From: an uncultured bacterium | GTDB lineage: Bacteria; Cyanobacteriota; Vampirovibrionia; Gastranaerophilales; Gastranaerophilaceae | NCBI GenBank assembly: GCA_947169755.1 | Contig: CAMVQX010000082.1 | Span: 1-7,140, forward strand | Direction: 5' to 3' | DNA length: 7,140 nt | In this document: in pieces, positions 6,718 through 7,140 of the stretch | Numbering within the stretch: position 1 is the first letter of the stretch | Layout of the letters: every line of letters starts with the position of its first letter | Notes under the pieces: model-generated | Told to the model about the DNA's origin: nothing | Databases searched by the model: none | The model's input: the letters and a program-made list of their open reading frames with translations, nothing else | Made by a program: the position numbers and the translations under genes

Positions 6718-7140
6718 ATGGGAAAATCTTCGAAGTACCCATCTTATTCAACGGGAACCGTAAGCTTAAACGGACAAACTAAAGCAAAAACATACCGTAG
6801 GGGAAATAACGTTATTTCCGACTACAATATGTCTGATGCTGAAAAAAGAGCATACGATTATGCACAAAACACTTTTGCAAATTCGCTAAAATCATTGAAT
6901 ACTTTTGACAAAACAACTCAAAAAAATCTGCAATCGCAACTTGATGCATATACATCAAAAGGGAAAAAACTCATCAATGATATGTATACCCCGATATTTA
7001 ACAATTTGAAAAATGATATTGCATCACGTTTTGGGAATTTTGATAATACGGTATTTATGGACAAGTTAAATTCAATTGAATCAAATCGCGCAGAGTCATT
7101 GAATGAGTTGGACCAGGAGATCCTTGCAAGTCGTGACGAA
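6718..7140 (+). CDS. Unrecognised helical protein, 3'-truncated by the window end
   Basis: An open frame of 141 codons from ATG at 6718 with no stop before the window edge. The start is supported by AGGA 6 bases upstream and by a strong promoter at 6637-6666. The protein begins MGKSSKYPSYSTGTVSLNGQ, a polar Ser/Thr/Gly/Lys-rich tail without a hydrophobic signal. From about residue 37 (NMSDAEKRAYDYAQ) it is mainly predicted helix, with blocks such as LQSQLDAYTSKGKKLINDMY, a short IASRFGNFDN turn, and MDKLNSIESNRAESLNELDQ. The heptad-like spacing suggests a bundle or coiled coil. From memory it resembles Gastranaerophilales hypothetical proteins and has the look of a structural rather than enzymatic protein, but no family can be named. 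It is divergent from the TPR gene, with 101 bases between the two start codons. Confidence 0.8.
   Translation, partial: MGKSSKYPSYSTGTVSLNGQTKAKTYRRGNNVISDYNMSDAEKRAYDYAQNTFANSLKSLNTFDKTTQKNLQSQLDAYTSKGKKLINDMYTPIFNNLKNDIASRFGNFDNTVFMDKLNSIESNRAESLNELDQEILASRDE

Noticed and set aside
1..7140. tRNA, rRNA, CRISPR array, insertion sequence or integrase
   Set aside because: No cloverleaf-like segment, regularly spaced direct repeats, terminal inverted repeats or transposase/recombinase motifs were seen; nearly all of the window is coding.

Overview
The window is AT-rich bacterial DNA with five protein-coding genes and short spacers (about 85 to 100 bases). The best guess for the source is a gut-type member of Candidatus Gastranaerophilales (Melainabacteria/Vampirovibrionia, the non-photosynthetic sisters of Cyanobacteria). 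This rests on remembered likeness of two proteins (the 607-residue protein at 2935-4758 and the protein starting at 6718) to hypothetical proteins of that group, and on the base composition. No database search was possible, so the assignment is moderate.

Layout: (1) 1-2015, plus strand, the C-terminal part of a family GH57 glycoside hydrolase of the amylopullulanase/alpha-amylase type. Its reading frame runs off the left edge, so the TTG at 66 is not its start. (2) 2012-2848, minus strand, a PlsC-like membrane acyltransferase whose stop overlaps the GH57 stop tail to tail. (3) 2935-4758, minus strand, a 607-residue protein of unknown function with helical ends, a large tyrosine- and asparagine-rich middle and three close cysteine pairs. 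(4) 4859-6616, minus strand, a protein made almost entirely of about 17 tandem TPR units. (5) 6718 to the right edge, plus strand, the first 141 codons of an unrecognised, mostly helical protein, transcribed divergently from the TPR gene.

Genes 4, 3 and 2 lie head to tail on the minus strand and may be partly co-transcribed, but each spacer is long enough for its own signals. The best regulatory DNA is the 101-base divergent spacer at 6617-6717. It holds an extended -10 box on each strand. The minus-strand box is so close to the TPR ATG that the mRNA is predicted to be leaderless. The plus-strand promoter gives a short leader whose 5' end can pair with the Shine-Dalgarno sequence of gene 5.

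Functionally, GH57 points to alpha-glucan or maltodextrin metabolism and the acyltransferase to lipid synthesis. The TPR protein and its two unrecognised neighbours are the least explained part. No tRNA, rRNA, CRISPR array, insertion sequence or phage integrase was seen.
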